Positions 1-11,419 of a stretch of 64,000 bases of DNA are shown here, in pieces (the first letter of the stretch is position 1; every line of letters begins with the position of its first letter). The stretch covers positions 220,857,770 through 220,921,769 of the forward strand of contig NC_073693.1 of NCBI RefSeq assembly GCF_029784155.1. Direction: 5' to 3'. The notes under the pieces were generated by a model. It was not told the origin of the DNA and made no database searches. It was given only the letters and a program-made list of their open reading frames with translations. Source of the DNA: Uranotaenia lowii. Lineage: Eukaryota; Arthropoda; Insecta; Diptera; Culicidae. A program made the position numbers and the translations under genes.

Positions 1-74
1 TCTAACAATGCTGGCAAATAATGATGCCAGTTGCATTGTTTGACTTAATTCAACATTTGACACGATTCCTTTTT

Positions 75-413
75 TCATATCCCACAGTAAACTGATCGAA
101 TTACCTTTGCTCGCAGCTTCCGGTCATATGTTCCACTTTTACGCCTGGTTTGTTTTGCTCGATCCACCGTAAGGGTCTCCCGGTAACGTTGCTGCGCCGA
201 ATTTACAGTCGATTTTGGATATTTCAGGAATTTCGCGATCTTCACCCCTGACCACGTCGGTTTCTCTACGTGAGTGTGCAGAATTTTCTCTCGCCTTTCG
301 CGTTCCATCGTCGATAACTTTTGACTGACTGCTTCAATCTTGATGAAATTTTCACCACTAAGTAAACAAACAATCCGAATCAAAACACTGTTAATAGATT
401 CGCGATGTGACAA
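75..413 (-). pseudogene. Mariner/Tc1-type transposase N-terminal remnant (ITmD37E-like)
   Basis: This 112-residue minus-strand frame looks like the DNA-binding part of a Tc1/mariner-superfamily transposase. In the middle it has a helix-turn-helix-like stretch with the pattern WSGVKIAKFLKYPKSTV followed by RYRETLTVDR, then SGTYDRKLRAKVIRS. That order (first HTH, linker, start of the second HTH) is what I know from mosquito ITmD37E-type transposases. The frame stops after about 112 residues and no DDE catalytic domain follows before the window edge, so this is a truncated or interrupted copy. The family assignment is from remembered motifs only. It lies upstream of the first host exon, probably in an intron. 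Confidence 0.5.
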
Positions 414-964
414 CTAGGGGCGCTGCAGTAAACGAAAAGATGCGACCAGATTCTATGGGAAACAGACTTTAATTGATAAAAAATTTTACAATACAAAATA
501 TAAAAAGCCTCTTTCTCATCTGCTTCTCATATAGTTACATACATACTTATGCATTTTGTCCTTTTCTGGTTATGCCTAAGATTTTATGCAAGGGACCGCT
601 TTGCATTAGAACTTTCAAAGTTTTAAACACATTTTCTGGTTTGAGTTGAGAAAAAATAACAGTCTCCCACAATAATAGTTACACACAAATTCGTAAAATA
701 AGCTTATTTCCAAATAAACTAAGAAACTACTGCAGAAGTCGATAAGTCGAAATTTTATAAATATCAACAAGTTTGTTGCAGTTATTATGAAGGATTGTCC
801 AAATAAATTAGTTGAGGCTGAGGTAAGCTACGTTGAAAAAATTTCAAGTATTTGATACAAAATTTAAACTTTGCTTGTGTAACCTCGTCTTCAAAAAATA
901 TCTGAGAAAAACTATATTGAAAAATACCCTTCTAATCAACAACCACTCTTCCTTTCCGTTGCAG
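414..964. other. AT-rich intronic sequence upstream of exon A
   Basis: No coding signal is seen. The part nearest 414-520 may be the untranslated 5' end of the mariner-like remnant. The last ~25 bases are a pyrimidine-rich tract ending in CAG, the acceptor of the exon that follows. Confidence 0.5.
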
Positions 965-1384
965 GTTGGACAGTAACTGTAGCCGGTAACTACAATCCAG
1001 ACATGGCACCGGATGTAGAAATGCGACTCAGCTTCCCGAAGCAGGGGAATCCGACTGGTAAAAATGCCCTTGGGAACGGACCAACCGGAAATGCGGGAGG
1101 CAGCGGTAAACGAAACGGCCACGGTCCCCTTCTGAATGGGCACCACGAGAGCGGATGTGGTTATCCGTCGGGAAGTCCCTCCCGGAACCGGAAGCAGTAC
1201 ATCGAAGATGTGCTCAACATTCCGGGACGTCCGAATGGTGTTGGAACCGGGAGCGGTGGTCAACACTACACCGTATTAGATGACGATGGGTACAGTGTAG
1301 GTCGGGGACCAGGCCGCCAAGCACTACCTCCACCGCCGGTAGGATTCAACCCAAAGCGGACGCTCTCGAGGGCCGAAGGAAATG
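965..1384 (+). CDS. Host gene exon A (internal coding exon, unidentified protein)
   Basis: The exon opens after a strong acceptor (pyrimidine-rich tract ending TTGCAG at 964) and ends at a GTAATT donor (1385). It is open throughout in one frame and begins by completing a codon with two bases. The product is Gly/Pro/Asn-rich, with small-residue runs, a KQYIEDVLNIPG segment, QHYTVLDDDGYS and a PPPPVGFNP proline motif followed by KRTLSRAE. This looks like a disordered cytoplasmic or adaptor region. Its GC content is clearly above the flanks. One base is left over at the donor, which matches the phase of exon B. The first ATG (1003) is probably not a start, because the frame stays open back to the splice site. 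I do not recognise the protein. Confidence 0.7.
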
Positions 1385-1800
1385 GTAATTTTGACAACAA
1401 AGCCTTTACAGTTTCAACTGTTTTATTTTTTACTGTAGGTATTTTTGAGATTTTTTTAAACAAATTGAATTGTTAAACATTCAGCCCAAAATTGGATTTA
1501 TTATAATAGCTTGATCCTGTAAACCTGAAGCGGTAAAATCCGAATTTTTTCAAACAGCATTATGATTTTTTTTTGATAGGCTGAACTAAAGGCCATTTTT
1601 ATGGAAAAAAAACTATACTTTGCTAAACGTAAGGCGTGTATTCGAAAAAAAATCATTTTAATTTATGAATAATTTTTGATTGCATGGATTGAAATTGATG
1701 AAAAGTCAGTCAAGCTACCTAGTAATGAAATGTTTACCTACATGTGCAAATTTTTGTGACGATATTAAAATTGGTTTTTTGAAATTTGGGCGCCACTTTT
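1385..1800. other. Start of ~27-kb intron A-B
   Basis: This is AT-rich intronic sequence from the exon A donor to the first LINE-derived codons. A frame runs on for about 90 bases past the donor before stopping, which would matter only for intron retention. Nothing else is seen. Confidence 0.5.
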
Positions 1801-4329
1801 TTATATTTATATATAAAACAATTCGTTATTGGCGGAATATACCATTCTCCGAGTGCAAGCAAAGCTCGTTTTTTGGATATCTTGGAAAATACTTGGTTAA
1901 GTGAAATTGTTATAGATGAATTCGATAACTTTGTTTGTGGAGACTTCAATATCAACTACAATAGCGAAGCAGAGTGCAGAGACCTTAAACGTGTTTTGGA
2001 GGCAAACGGATTAAGATAAATTGTTAATGAAGACACTCGAATAACTCCTTCCAGCAGCACTAGAATTGATTTGGTTTTCACGAATGTGAACGGAGCTGAA
2101 GCGTCTGCAATTCCAGATTTTCGCATATCGGATCATGAGACAATAAATATTTATGCTGGATTTGAACTGGGCAATTTCATATCAGAAATTCAAGAGACTG
2201 TAAATGATTGGAGTCGGTATAATGCCAATGTTTTTCGCCAGCTTCTTGAGGCAGGTATGTCAACCTTGAGAAACACAGACTTTAATGAGTCAGTAAAATG
2301 TTTCGATTTATTAATAAAGGATAGTGTTAATGCACTTGTAGTTCAAAAAAAGGTTAAGAAAAAACTCGTACTTAATGGTACAGGTTCGGGTGCTAAATGG
2401 TACTCCAGAAACCTCAGGGATATGAAAAAACAAAGAGACAATCTATATAAACAATTTTTAAGAACTAAAAGCGAAAGAAGTTGGCGAAAATACAAAACTG
2501 TAAGAAATGAATACTCGCGTAAAATAAAACAAGCGAAAAACCAATCGATTCAAGATGAACTGGAAAGAAACCAAACAAATGGTAAAGTACTTTGGAAAAC
2601 GATCAAACGATTAATAAGTTCAAATGCTGCCAGAGAAGACTCCGTCTTGTTCGACGGGGTTGAAATCACGGATGAATCAGAAATTGCAGAGAAGTTTAAT
2701 GACTTCTTCATTGACAGTGTCATGGAAATCCATGACAGCATTCCGACTGGTTCTAATTTCTACTCAGATCATGTGATTTACAATAGTGGAAGTTTAAGTT
2801 CATTTGAAACAGTAAGTAATGAAGAGTTCTATGAAATCGTAAAAAATATGAAGTCCACTGCTGGTATCGACAATGTTTCTTTGAATGTATTTAAAGATTC
2901 TCTACCGGTAATAGCAAATCAGTTGAGACATATTATAAATACCAGTCTACAATTAGGGAAAATACCTTATACGTGGAAGCGTTCGACTGTTATTCCTATT
3001 CAGAAAGAGAAAAATGCGAGAGATGCTAAATTATATCGATCGATAAACATGTTGGAAATACAAGAGAAGGCACTTGAACTGGCAGTTAAAAAGCAATTTC
3101 TACTTTTTATTGAGTCAGAAGGAATATTGATCGACGAGCAATCTGGATTTAGAAAGCAGCACTCAACGGAGTCCGCAGTAAATTTGATACTTCGAAATTG
3201 GAAGATCAATATGGAAAACGGTAGTTACACAGTTGCAGTATTTCTGGACTTCAAAAGAGCTTTTGAAACAATTGATCGGCTAAAGCTGGTAGAACTACTG
3301 GAAAGAATAGGTATCAACGGAACGGCTCTAAACTGGTTTAAGGACTACTTGAATAGCCGAATGCAAAGAACAAGATATGGTTCATCTTATTCGAGATTTC
3401 GAGAAAATAATCTAGGTGTCCCACAAGGAAGTGTCCTGGGTCCCTTGTTATTCATATTGTATATTAATGACATGAAAAACTGCCTAAGATATGGTCGTCT
3501 TAAACTGTTTGCTGATGATTCCGTCTCATACTGGAATGGTAATGACTTAGAGCTTGTCATTCAAGAGGCAAATGCCGATTTAGAAAATATCGCAGAATTT
3601 CTGAAACGTAGAAAATTATGTCTAAATATAAACAAAACCAACTGGATGGTTATTGGTAACCGGAAGATTGGAGTTTGTCCAGATTTGCTCATTGATGGTT
3701 GTGCCATCGAAAGAGTGCGCCAAGTCAAATATTTGGGAATACAAGTCGATGAAAAGCTTAATTTCATAGCCCATATCGATTATACAATTAAGAAAATCGC
3801 CGTGAAATATGGTATACTCTGCCGAATTAGCCGATACATGACTTTCTGGTCAAAAATAATTTATGTGAAATCTGTTATAATGCCACACTTCGACTATTGC
3901 GCCACAATATTGCTCAATGCATCTGATACACAAACAAATCGACTGCAAAGAATACAAAATAAAATAATGCGAGTAGTAATACGTTGTAATCGATACACTC
4001 CTAGTGTTTTAATGCTGGATATTCTTCAATGGTTGTCAGTTAAACAAAGGATTGCATACAACAGTTTAATTTTTATATACAAAATGAAAAATGGAATGTT
4101 ACCATCTTATTTGATGGAAGGCCTGCAGTACGGGATCGACATACACAGATACAATACCAGAAGAGCACAAGACTTCAGACTGCCCAACACTAAAAAGGAG
4201 ATTAGCAAACGCTCTCTTTTCTACAACGGACTGAAAATGTTCAACAATTTACCGCCGAGCATCAAAGACAGTGTCAATATAAGCACCTTTAAGAAACTAA
4301 CAATACAACACATAAAACAGACTATTTGA
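1786..4329 (+). pseudogene. Endonuclease-reverse transcriptase ORF2, one in-frame stop
   Basis: The two open stretches 1786-2019 and 2071-4329 share one frame and are separated by a single TAA (2017-2019). The N-terminal part carries the endonuclease GDFN motif, a TRIDLVFTN block and the ISDHE motif with the catalytic His. From the Met at 2071 the 752 residues hold the RT: FLDFKRAF with its catalytic Asp near residue 393, VPQGSVLGPLL near 450-460, and FADDS near 480-484, so the RT catalytic triad is intact. Downstream are a thumb and a Cys-poor tail. LINE ORF2 proteins of this type nick the target and reverse-transcribe their own RNA. Loss of the 5' half and the stop make this copy inactive. 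Confidence 0.8.
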
Positions 4330-4566
4330 TAAAAGGACCAATCCTAAAAAGGATCATAAAAAAGTGATGAAGATCTGAAAAAAATCAGATATGAAATTGT
4401 ACGGTGATGGACATACGCGGGAGTAAGACGAAAAAGTCGTACAGAATAAGAAAATAAATGTTAAATTTAAATATCCAAAGGATAAAATGTCCCTCCCACT
4501 TCTAAAGAAGCGTATGGGGTGGAGGAAGGACCCAAATGGGCCTAAGGGACCATCACAAAAAAAAAA
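1786..4566 (+). mobile_element. CR1/L2-like non-LTR retrotransposon, 5'-truncated
   Basis: The copy begins inside the endonuclease domain (recognisable from about 1820, IGGIYHSPS then CGDFNINYNS) and ends after the reverse transcriptase ORF with a short 3' UTR closing in an A-run (4557-4566). The upstream endonuclease half is missing, which fits 5' truncation. I saw no clear target-site duplication. The QHSTESAV and VPQGSVLGPLLF motifs and the absence of RNase H point to the CR1/L2/jockey side of the LINE tree. It lies in the intron in the same orientation as the host gene. Confidence 0.75.
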
Positions 4567-5094
4567 TATTATGTGTACCCTGAACCACATCTTTTTGAAA
4601 TCGTAGCTATTTCTGACGTCTTCTGCTCCCTGGATCCTTGACCTTCCAAATTAGACCTTCCAAAGTAGGGGAAAACTGTACAAGACGCACTAGTTAAGCA
4701 TAATTGCTATTAACAGCGATACCAATCATTTAAGAACCAAATTGAAAGTTGACGGCGATTCAGGGATCAGATTTATGTATTACTAGCTGACCCGGTGTGC
4801 TTTGCTACACCTTCCAGAAGTTATTGAAATTTTTGGTACTTAGTTATTAACTTTTCATTTATTTGCACAAAAGTTTAAAATCCAATTTCAAAACTGTTGA
4901 AATGTTTTTCTAAAAGAAAATGCATTTTTTTTATTTTGAAATCTTTATTAATTTTTTTTAATCCGTGTTTTAATCTTTTTAATCCTTGCTTCATAAGTTT
5001 ATAGCTTATGCCAAAATATTTTTTTTTTTGTATATGAAATCTTCGTTGTGCCTTTAGAATGTGCAGAGGGTTTCAAACTATCATAGAAACATTT
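4567..5094. other. AT-rich intron with a short interspersed-repeat fragment
   Basis: Positions 4780-4815 read CTAGCTGACCCGGTGTGC and so on, a motif I know from the ends of widespread insect repeats. The rest is AT-rich and featureless. The last four bases (ATTT, 5091-5094) are the left target-site copy of the following LTR element. Confidence 0.4.
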
Positions 5095-6169
5095 TGTGGC
5101 AGATCTCTTGCCGGAATTTTTAAATTGCAGCAATCTTGCTGCTCTGCAATCTTGATGTTTCTGGTGATATGTTCACGCTCGGAACATCACGCTCCTCTTC
5201 TCGGCAAGAAAACGACGCAAGAATCCCTTCAGCGCTCGAGGCTGGAACACTAGCTTGAAACGCCTTGTTGGGCGGCAATTCCCGGCATCAAACACTGGCC
5301 TTTGCTCGGGGCCGGATCACGAGCAAGGTCCTTTTGGCGCTGGGGGCCGGATGAACAAATGGCCACTCAATCAGCACTCACAAACCCGACATCCACTTAT
5401 GGACATTGCTCGGGGTCGGAACACGAGCAACGTCCCTCTTGGCGCTGGTGGCCGAAATAAAAAAACAGCACCTTAATCGGCGCTTAAACAACGGCACTCA
5501 AATTCCCTTCGGCGCTCGTGGCCGGAATACAAATAACCGCTGACCCGGTTTTGTTCTCCGGGGTAACTTCCCCTACGGCGCTAGTGGCCGGGGAATAAAG
5601 TACAGTAGGCAAGAGTGCCTGAAATAATTTGCAATCCGCTCCGGTGGTGTTGGTCGCTGCGCACTGAGGGTCACCACAGTTCACTTCGAGGTGAACAGCT
5701 CCCTCAAGTGCTGGCCGGAATTGACTTCTCTTCGGCAGTAAGCACCCTTGAAGCGATCCAACACCGGTAGTCTCCTGCAAGCGATGATCCAACGCGGCGA
5801 CGATTCCACGTGTGTGTGGAAAATGCCACACCACAAAAAAGCCCTCTTTTCAGAAGGCCTCTTCGTGCTGGATCTCGTCGGATCTTCGCTGGGTCGATTC
5901 GGACGCAAAGGGGTTCCTTTCCCCTGGCACTATCCGGAATTCCCGAATCTCGGAGTGTTGACGGGTTGTTTGCTGCGGACCACAATTTCTTAATTAGCGT
6001 TTTCCAAACTTTTGGAAAGACGCGTCGGGAAAACGTGTGAAGCTTTTTTCCCACTTTTTCTGTTTGGTCAAATGTCACTTGATATGTGGTAGACCGGTCG
6101 GCGTGTACGTCTAAATTTTATGTGATTTTAGACTTTGGGTTTTTTGTGACCCAGTCAATAATTGTAACA
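5095..6169 (-). repeat. 3' LTR of the gypsy element
   Basis: This is the LTR downstream of pol in element orientation. It is GC-richer than the surroundings and contains internal CTCGGGGCCGGA/GGCGCT-type short repeats (5295-5560). The several small frames inside it occur identically in the other LTR and look non-coding. Confidence 0.92.
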
Positions 6170-8284
6170 CAATCTACAATTTATCTTAAAATTTTGTGAA
6201 TTTTTATGACAAATTCACAAAATTTTACCAGCGTTATGTTTCGGTCTTATAACAGGAGAAGTCTTGTTATCTTAACTAATACACTCTCGACAAATTATTC
6301 TCTGCGATCTTTGCAGCTACGATGAGTGTTTGATATCTCTTACAATTGCAAAATGTTGCAATTTAACTTAGTGCTAATGCTTGAACTTAAGCTTCGCTGA
6401 TCTCGTTGTCAGCCTTCCAGCTATGCTCTGGAAAATTTGCTTACTGCTAACGTATATGCTTCTCCTGTTCGGATTTTTCTCTGTGGTGTGGTTGAATGGT
6501 TCTTTGGTCTTGGGCTATGGTTTGGTGGCTTTTGGGTGTGGTTTCTTGATGATGGTAGTTCTTTGGAAGAAGACTCAAAACTTAAGTAATACACTCTCGA
6601 TAAATCCTCCCGCAATTTGCGGCTACGACGAGTGTCTTGGTGTCTCACAAAACTGCATAGCGCTTGCAGCTTATGTTCGGGCTAATACTTGAACTAAAAT
6701 TTGAACTGATTGCATTCTGTGTCAATCAGCATTCCAGCTAAGTTCTGGAAGATGTGCTTCATAGGTACTGTTGTATTTGCTTCTCTCCGTAGAACATTCA
6801 TCTGTATTCTTCGTTTGATGGGGTGGCTATTGCTTAGGTTATGGTTGGTGGAGTATGTTTGTTGAGGGTTTGATTATTATGTCTTTAGAACTACAATATC
6901 TGATTATACTACAATGAGGAATTATGGACATGATAAGAATGGAATATTTTGCCTTGGATTTTGATTTGTTTAACATTAATTTTGCGATATGATGACTTAG
7001 AGTCTTGACCGATTAGCGATAATTTTCAATTGACATTATTGTTCATTGATTAACTTGAAGTATTTTTACTTAACCGCGCTGCGTATTTTTAGCTTGACAG
7101 ATGTTTCCAAGCATGGTTCGGCGACTGATGTCTTCATTCATAACTGTGTCGACTTCAGGTTGTTCTACCTGTTGGTGTTTTCGAATGATTGGTGCTTACT
7201 AACAGTTGTTTACAGGTATGGCAGTCTAGTAAAGCTTGATGTTGTTTCGTTTTTTGTCAAAGAGCATTTTTTGGTACCGCGAGGCGTATTTTATGCTGCT
7301 AGTGGTTCTAGGCATAGTTTGTTGACTTTGTCGTTTTTTACAGCTTCGTGGTTCTAGCGATATTACACGTTCGAAGAACTGGATTGTTTTCTTCGGCCGC
7401 TGTGCGTGTTTTGATGTTGCTAGTAGTCCTGGATGTTGCTGGTTGACTTTAGTCATTATTCATAGCTGCGTGGTGTAGTGATGTTTTGTTTTTTGGTGAA
7501 GGATTGATTCTTAGCCGCTGTGCGTATTTTGGTGTTGATGTTAGTTCTCGACGTAGTTCGTTGACTTTGCCGTAGTTCATAGCTGTTTCTTGTTGTGCTG
7601 TTTAGCACTCGGTGAACGGTTTAATTACTTTGCCGCTGTGCGTATTTTGAAGTTGCTAGTTGGTTGACTGTTTGGTTGTCGTCTTTCGTAGCTGCGTGGT
7701 TTGCCGATGCCGATATGCGTGTTTCGATGTTGCTAGTTGTTCTTTTGGAGACCGGAGTGTCTGCTTTGCCGCTTTGCGTGTTTTGGTGTTGTTTGTTGGT
7801 TGGCTGTTATATTTGCCTTCGTACATAGCTGATTATTTTCTGATGTTTCTCGTTCGGTTGACGGTTTGATTTCTTCGCCGCTTTGCGTGTTTTGTTGTTG
7901 TTTGTTGGTTGACTGTGTGGATTGTCATCTTACATAGCTGATTTAGTCCGATGTTTCTCGTTCGGTTAACGGTTTGTCTTATTCGCCGCTTTGCGTGTTT
8001 TGTTGTTGTTCGTTGGCTGACTGTGTGGATTGTCATCTTACGTAGCTGATTTAGTCCGATGTTTCTCGTTCGGTTAACGGTTTGTTTTCTTCGCCGCTTT
8101 GCGTGTTTTGTTGTTGTTCGTTGGCTGACTGTGTGGATGTCATCTTACGTAGCTGATTTAGTCCGATGTTTCTCGTTCGGTTAACGGTTTGTTTTCTTCG
8201 CCGCTTTGCGTGTTTTGTTGTTGTTCGTTGGCTGACTGTGTGGATGTCATCTTACGTAGCTGATTTATATAATGGAACAGGATT
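6170..8284 (-). repeat. Repeat-rich untranslated region between pol and the 3' LTR
   Basis: There are two layers. First, a ~305-bp imperfect duplication: the block starting AATACACTCTCGA near 6284 recurs near 6589 with the same order of sub-motifs. Second, a tandem array of ~108-bp units anchored on GCCGCTTTGCGTG at 7768, 7877, 7985, 8093 and 8200, with more diverged units (GCCGCTGTGCGT) at 7396, 7514 and 7632 and weak traces to about 7070. Units nearest pol are almost identical and units toward the LTR decay stepwise. No env-like frame is present. Small frames in the array come from the period being close to a multiple of three. Confidence 0.8.
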
Positions 8285-11200
8285 TTAATCCGATTTGATG
8301 TCTTTGGCGTGGTATACACCCTGGTAGTCGCTGGAGACATCTTCTAATCGGTAGTTGTTAGCGCCTATCCGTTCTCTTACGAAACAAGGAACAAATTTGG
8401 GTCCCAGTTTTTTTGTTTCCTGTTTTGACTTCGATGAAAGCTGAAACGATCTTCTCCAAACTAGTTGACCTACTTCGAAACTCCTATTTCGGGCTCGAAG
8501 GTCGTACCTTGCCATGCTTTTTTCGTGAGCATCTCGAATTCGCTGTCTTACAAAGTCATGTACTTTTGATAGTGCTTTGATTCGTTTCTGCTGCTCTTCC
8601 TGAGGATTCTTGGAAGCGTTCAGATCCTGTATCTTGTAGTTTTCGGTGAACACGATCATTTCTCGGCCGTAGTTAGCGAAGTGTGGCGAGATCCCGGATA
8701 CTTCGTGTCTCGCTGTGTTGATCGCGCAAACTATCTGCTGCAGATGTTCGTCCCATGATCGGTGGTCGTCATCGATGAGTGCTCGTACACAAGTGATGAG
8801 TGTGCGATTCACCCGCTCGGCGTTATTGCACATTGGTGAATAGAAAGCAGTTTTCATGTGCTCAATCTTGTATCTTCGGAGTAAAGAGACAAACGCAATG
8901 GCTTTAAATTGAGATCCGTTGTCTGTTAGTATTATGCGAGGCGTTGAGAATTTAAGGAATACATATTTCTCTAGAAAATTTATCATTCCGCCTGTTTCAG
9001 CAGATCTGAACGGTTGAGCGATTACATATTTTGTAAACCAGTCGACAATCACGAGGATTACTGTGTTCCCTTTCTTCGACCTTACTAGCGGACCGACCCA
9101 GTCGATCGATACTAATTCCCATGGTTGAGCTGCAGGTTTCAGACCTCCCATTGTCGGTGTTAAGCATTCATTTGGCGCCTTGACTGCCTTGCAAACGGAA
9201 CAGTTTCGTACATATTTCTTGACGTCTACTGCCATGTTTGGCCAATAGAATGATTTTTGTATTTTCTGCAACGTGCGATCTGCACCCAGGTGCGCTGCTG
9301 TAGGTATGTCGTGATGCTTTCGTATTACCTCCTGCCTTGCTTCATCGGGAATAACCTGCTTCCAAACGTGCGTTCTTGCACCAACTTCATCTGTAGTGGT
9401 GCAGTGTTTGAATAGTTCACCTTGAACGATGCGAAAATTCGGGAATTTATCGGGATCTTCGGTAGTTCCTTTTACTAAGTTCGAATACCATGGATCGTTG
9501 GATAGCTGTAGTGAGTTGATTTCGATTCTGCTTAAGCAGTCTGGTACTTTGTTCAATGCTCCTTTTCGATATTTTATATCAAACTGGAAGGCGTTGAGTC
9601 GCAGAATCCATCGGGACATCAGAGCTGATGGGTTTTTCATGTTTCGAAGATATTTCAAACTAGCATGGTCACAATACACGATAAATCGGGAGCCTTCGAC
9701 GTATCCCCTGAATTTTTCAATACATCTTATAACCGCCAAGCATTCACGCTCCGTTGGGGAATATTTTCGTTCAGACGATGAAAGTTTCTCTGAGTGGTAA
9801 CAAATAGCTTTTTCCTCTGCATCCTCTCCTTGAGTCAGGACTCCACCGATGGCTATTTCACTAGCATCACATGCTATTTGAAAAGGTTTTGTGTAGTCTG
9901 GCGTTGTTAGAACTGGTGCAGTGGTTAGACATTGTTTGAGACGTTGAAAAGCTAATTCGGCATCTTCGGACCATCGAAATTTCGTTTTGGATCTCGTCAG
10001 TTCTGTCAGTGGTACAGCAACTTTGGCGAAGTTCTTGATAAAGCGCCTGTACCAGCCAGCCATACCTAGAAAACGTTGGACATCTTTTCGGTTAGTGGGC
10101 TGTGGGAAATTGGTGATTGCTGATGTTTTGTCGGGGTCAATGTTCCACCCGTTCTCGTCCAGAACGTACCCTAAATATTTCAGTTTGGGTAAACAAAAGC
10201 TCGATTTCTTTTTGTTAATGGTGAATCCTGCGTTTCGGAGTCGATAGGCTACTTCTTTTAACAGGTGTACAAATCTGTCGAAGGAATTGGCTGCGATGAT
10301 TATATCATCCAGATATGCGAAAACTTCAGGTTCCAAATCAATAAACAAACTCGTCATAACTCTGGCAAGTGCCTGGCTAGCAGTGCAAAGTCCGAATGGA
10401 ACTACGCAATACTGGAAATGACCGCGCTGTGGAATTGTGAATGCAGTTTTTGGTTTCGAGGCGTGGTCTAATGGTATTTGCCAAAAAGCTGCTTCTAGAT
10501 CGATTGACGCCAACCATTTACTTCCGCTGAGATTCTGCATTATTGCTGCTATTTGAGGAATGGGAAAAGCTTCTGGCACTACGATTTTGTTCAGTCCTCT
10601 TGCGTCCAAACACAAGCGTATCGAATCGTCTTTCTTACGAACTGCTACTACAGGAGAGTTCCACGGACAGCAGAAAGCTTCTTCTATCACACCCATCTTT
10701 AACATCCTGTCAACTTCCTTATTAACATCTTGCAGAATGAAGCGAGACATTGTGTAGAACCGTTGCTTCACTGGTTTTGCTCCATTGGTGTCAATTGTGT
10801 GAGTGTACAGATGTGTTCTTCCTAGCTTGCCTGTCGATTCAGATGAAGGGAATTCTTCCACTGCTTCTTTCAATCGCTGTTTTTGTTGCTCAGATAGACT
10901 GTTTAAGCGAGCATTGTTGTCTTCTGCGATGCTGTTCACGAGTAATTTCATTTGAAATTTGTTAAAGAAATCCATTCCCAGAATAAAACTGTCAGGTAGG
11001 TTCTCTAAGCATATTACTGGCATAACGTGTCGCTTACCATTGAGTTCTAGCGGCAGCATGACGTAGTGTGATATGTTGTGTTTTGTGTTATCGGCTGTGA
11101 ATATTGATCCTCGTCCTGGAATTTTCTGTAGTTTAAGAGTTTCCGCAATTTTGGTTTTACTACCTCCTAGGAGTGAACACATTGCTCCTGTGTCCAGCAT

Positions 11201-11419
11201 GCCTTTCATCGGGATTCCTCTGCATGTCACGTCAAGATACGGCCTGTTATCAATTGTGGTGATGTTGTGTACTGCTATGTTTGACTGGCCGAAGTTTTTA
11301 ACTGTACATTTGGTGGGGTCGAGTTTGGTTTTCGGCAGCAAAATTGGACCCTCTAGCAGTTGCCGCCTCGGGCGTTTCCCGGATGGCTTTGCATGAGATC
11401 TCTGGCCATTTGGATACAA
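8285..11419 (-). CDS. Gypsy pol polyprotein (PR-RT-RH-IN), intact
   Basis: This is a 1044-residue open frame with every expected domain. The protease active site DTGA begins at residue 76. The RT runs about 240-410 with the YLDD catalytic motif at 369-372. RNase H follows (ACDASEIAIGG). The integrase has a zinc-binding region (HHDIP, then CSVCKAVK) and the DDE core with SIDW, LTDNGSQF and NNAERVN. The C-terminal tail has a GQLVWRR segment. The domain order is Ty3/gypsy. It overlaps the end of gag by 67 bases in the -1 frame, so expression by -1 frameshifting is likely. No stop, frameshift or missing catalytic residue is visible, so the copy may be competent. The start given is the first Met in frame; translation through frameshifting would enter upstream of it. 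Confidence 0.93.
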   Translation of the reverse strand: MYPNGQRSHAKPSGKRPRRQLLEGPILLPKTKLDPTKCTVKNFGQSNIAVHNITTIDNRPYLDVTCRGIPMKGMLDTGAMCSLLGGSKTKIAETLKLQKIPGRGSIFTADNTKHNISHYVMLPLELNGKRHVMPVICLENLPDSFILGMDFFNKFQMKLLVNSIAEDNNARLNSLSEQQKQRLKEAVEEFPSSESTGKLGRTHLYTHTIDTNGAKPVKQRFYTMSRFILQDVNKEVDRMLKMGVIEEAFCCPWNSPVVAVRKKDDSIRLCLDARGLNKIVVPEAFPIPQIAAIMQNLSGSKWLASIDLEAAFWQIPLDHASKPKTAFTIPQRGHFQYCVVPFGLCTASQALARVMTSLFIDLEPEVFAYLDDIIIAANSFDRFVHLLKEVAYRLRNAGFTINKKKSSFCLPKLKYLGYVLDENGWNIDPDKTSAITNFPQPTNRKDVQRFLGMAGWYRRFIKNFAKVAVPLTELTRSKTKFRWSEDAELAFQRLKQCLTTAPVLTTPDYTKPFQIACDASEIAIGGVLTQGEDAEEKAICYHSEKLSSSERKYSPTERECLAVIRCIEKFRGYVEGSRFIVYCDHASLKYLRNMKNPSALMSRWILRLNAFQFDIKYRKGALNKVPDCLSRIEINSLQLSNDPWYSNLVKGTTEDPDKFPNFRIVQGELFKHCTTTDEVGARTHVWKQVIPDEARQEVIRKHHDIPTAAHLGADRTLQKIQKSFYWPNMAVDVKKYVRNCSVCKAVKAPNECLTPTMGGLKPAAQPWELVSIDWVGPLVRSKKGNTVILVIVDWFTKYVIAQPFRSAETGGMINFLEKYVFLKFSTPRIILTDNGSQFKAIAFVSLLRRYKIEHMKTAFYSPMCNNAERVNRTLITCVRALIDDDHRSWDEHLQQIVCAINTARHEVSGISPHFANYGREMIVFTENYKIQDLNASKNPQEEQQKRIKALSKVHDFVRQRIRDAHEKSMARYDLRARNRSFEVGQLVWRRSFQLSSKSKQETKKLGPKFVPCFVRERIGANNYRLEDVSSDYQGVYHAKDIKSD

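Noticed and set aside
1003..1476. Reading exon A as a complete small gene starting at ATG 1003
   Set aside because: The frame stays open upstream to a strong acceptor, and the codons after 1384 become AT-rich and hydrophobic, as expected for intron read-through.
5484..6078. Several 75-124-residue frames in the gypsy LTR (repeated at 13805-14399)
   Set aside because: They occur identically in both LTRs because the LTRs are identical, overlap each other in different frames and have no recognisable motif.
7833..8340. Small minus-strand frames with TNQQTTTKHAKRR-like repeats after pol
   Set aside because: They arise from the 108-bp tandem unit being divisible by three; unit lengths of 107 and 109 break the frame, so no conserved product.
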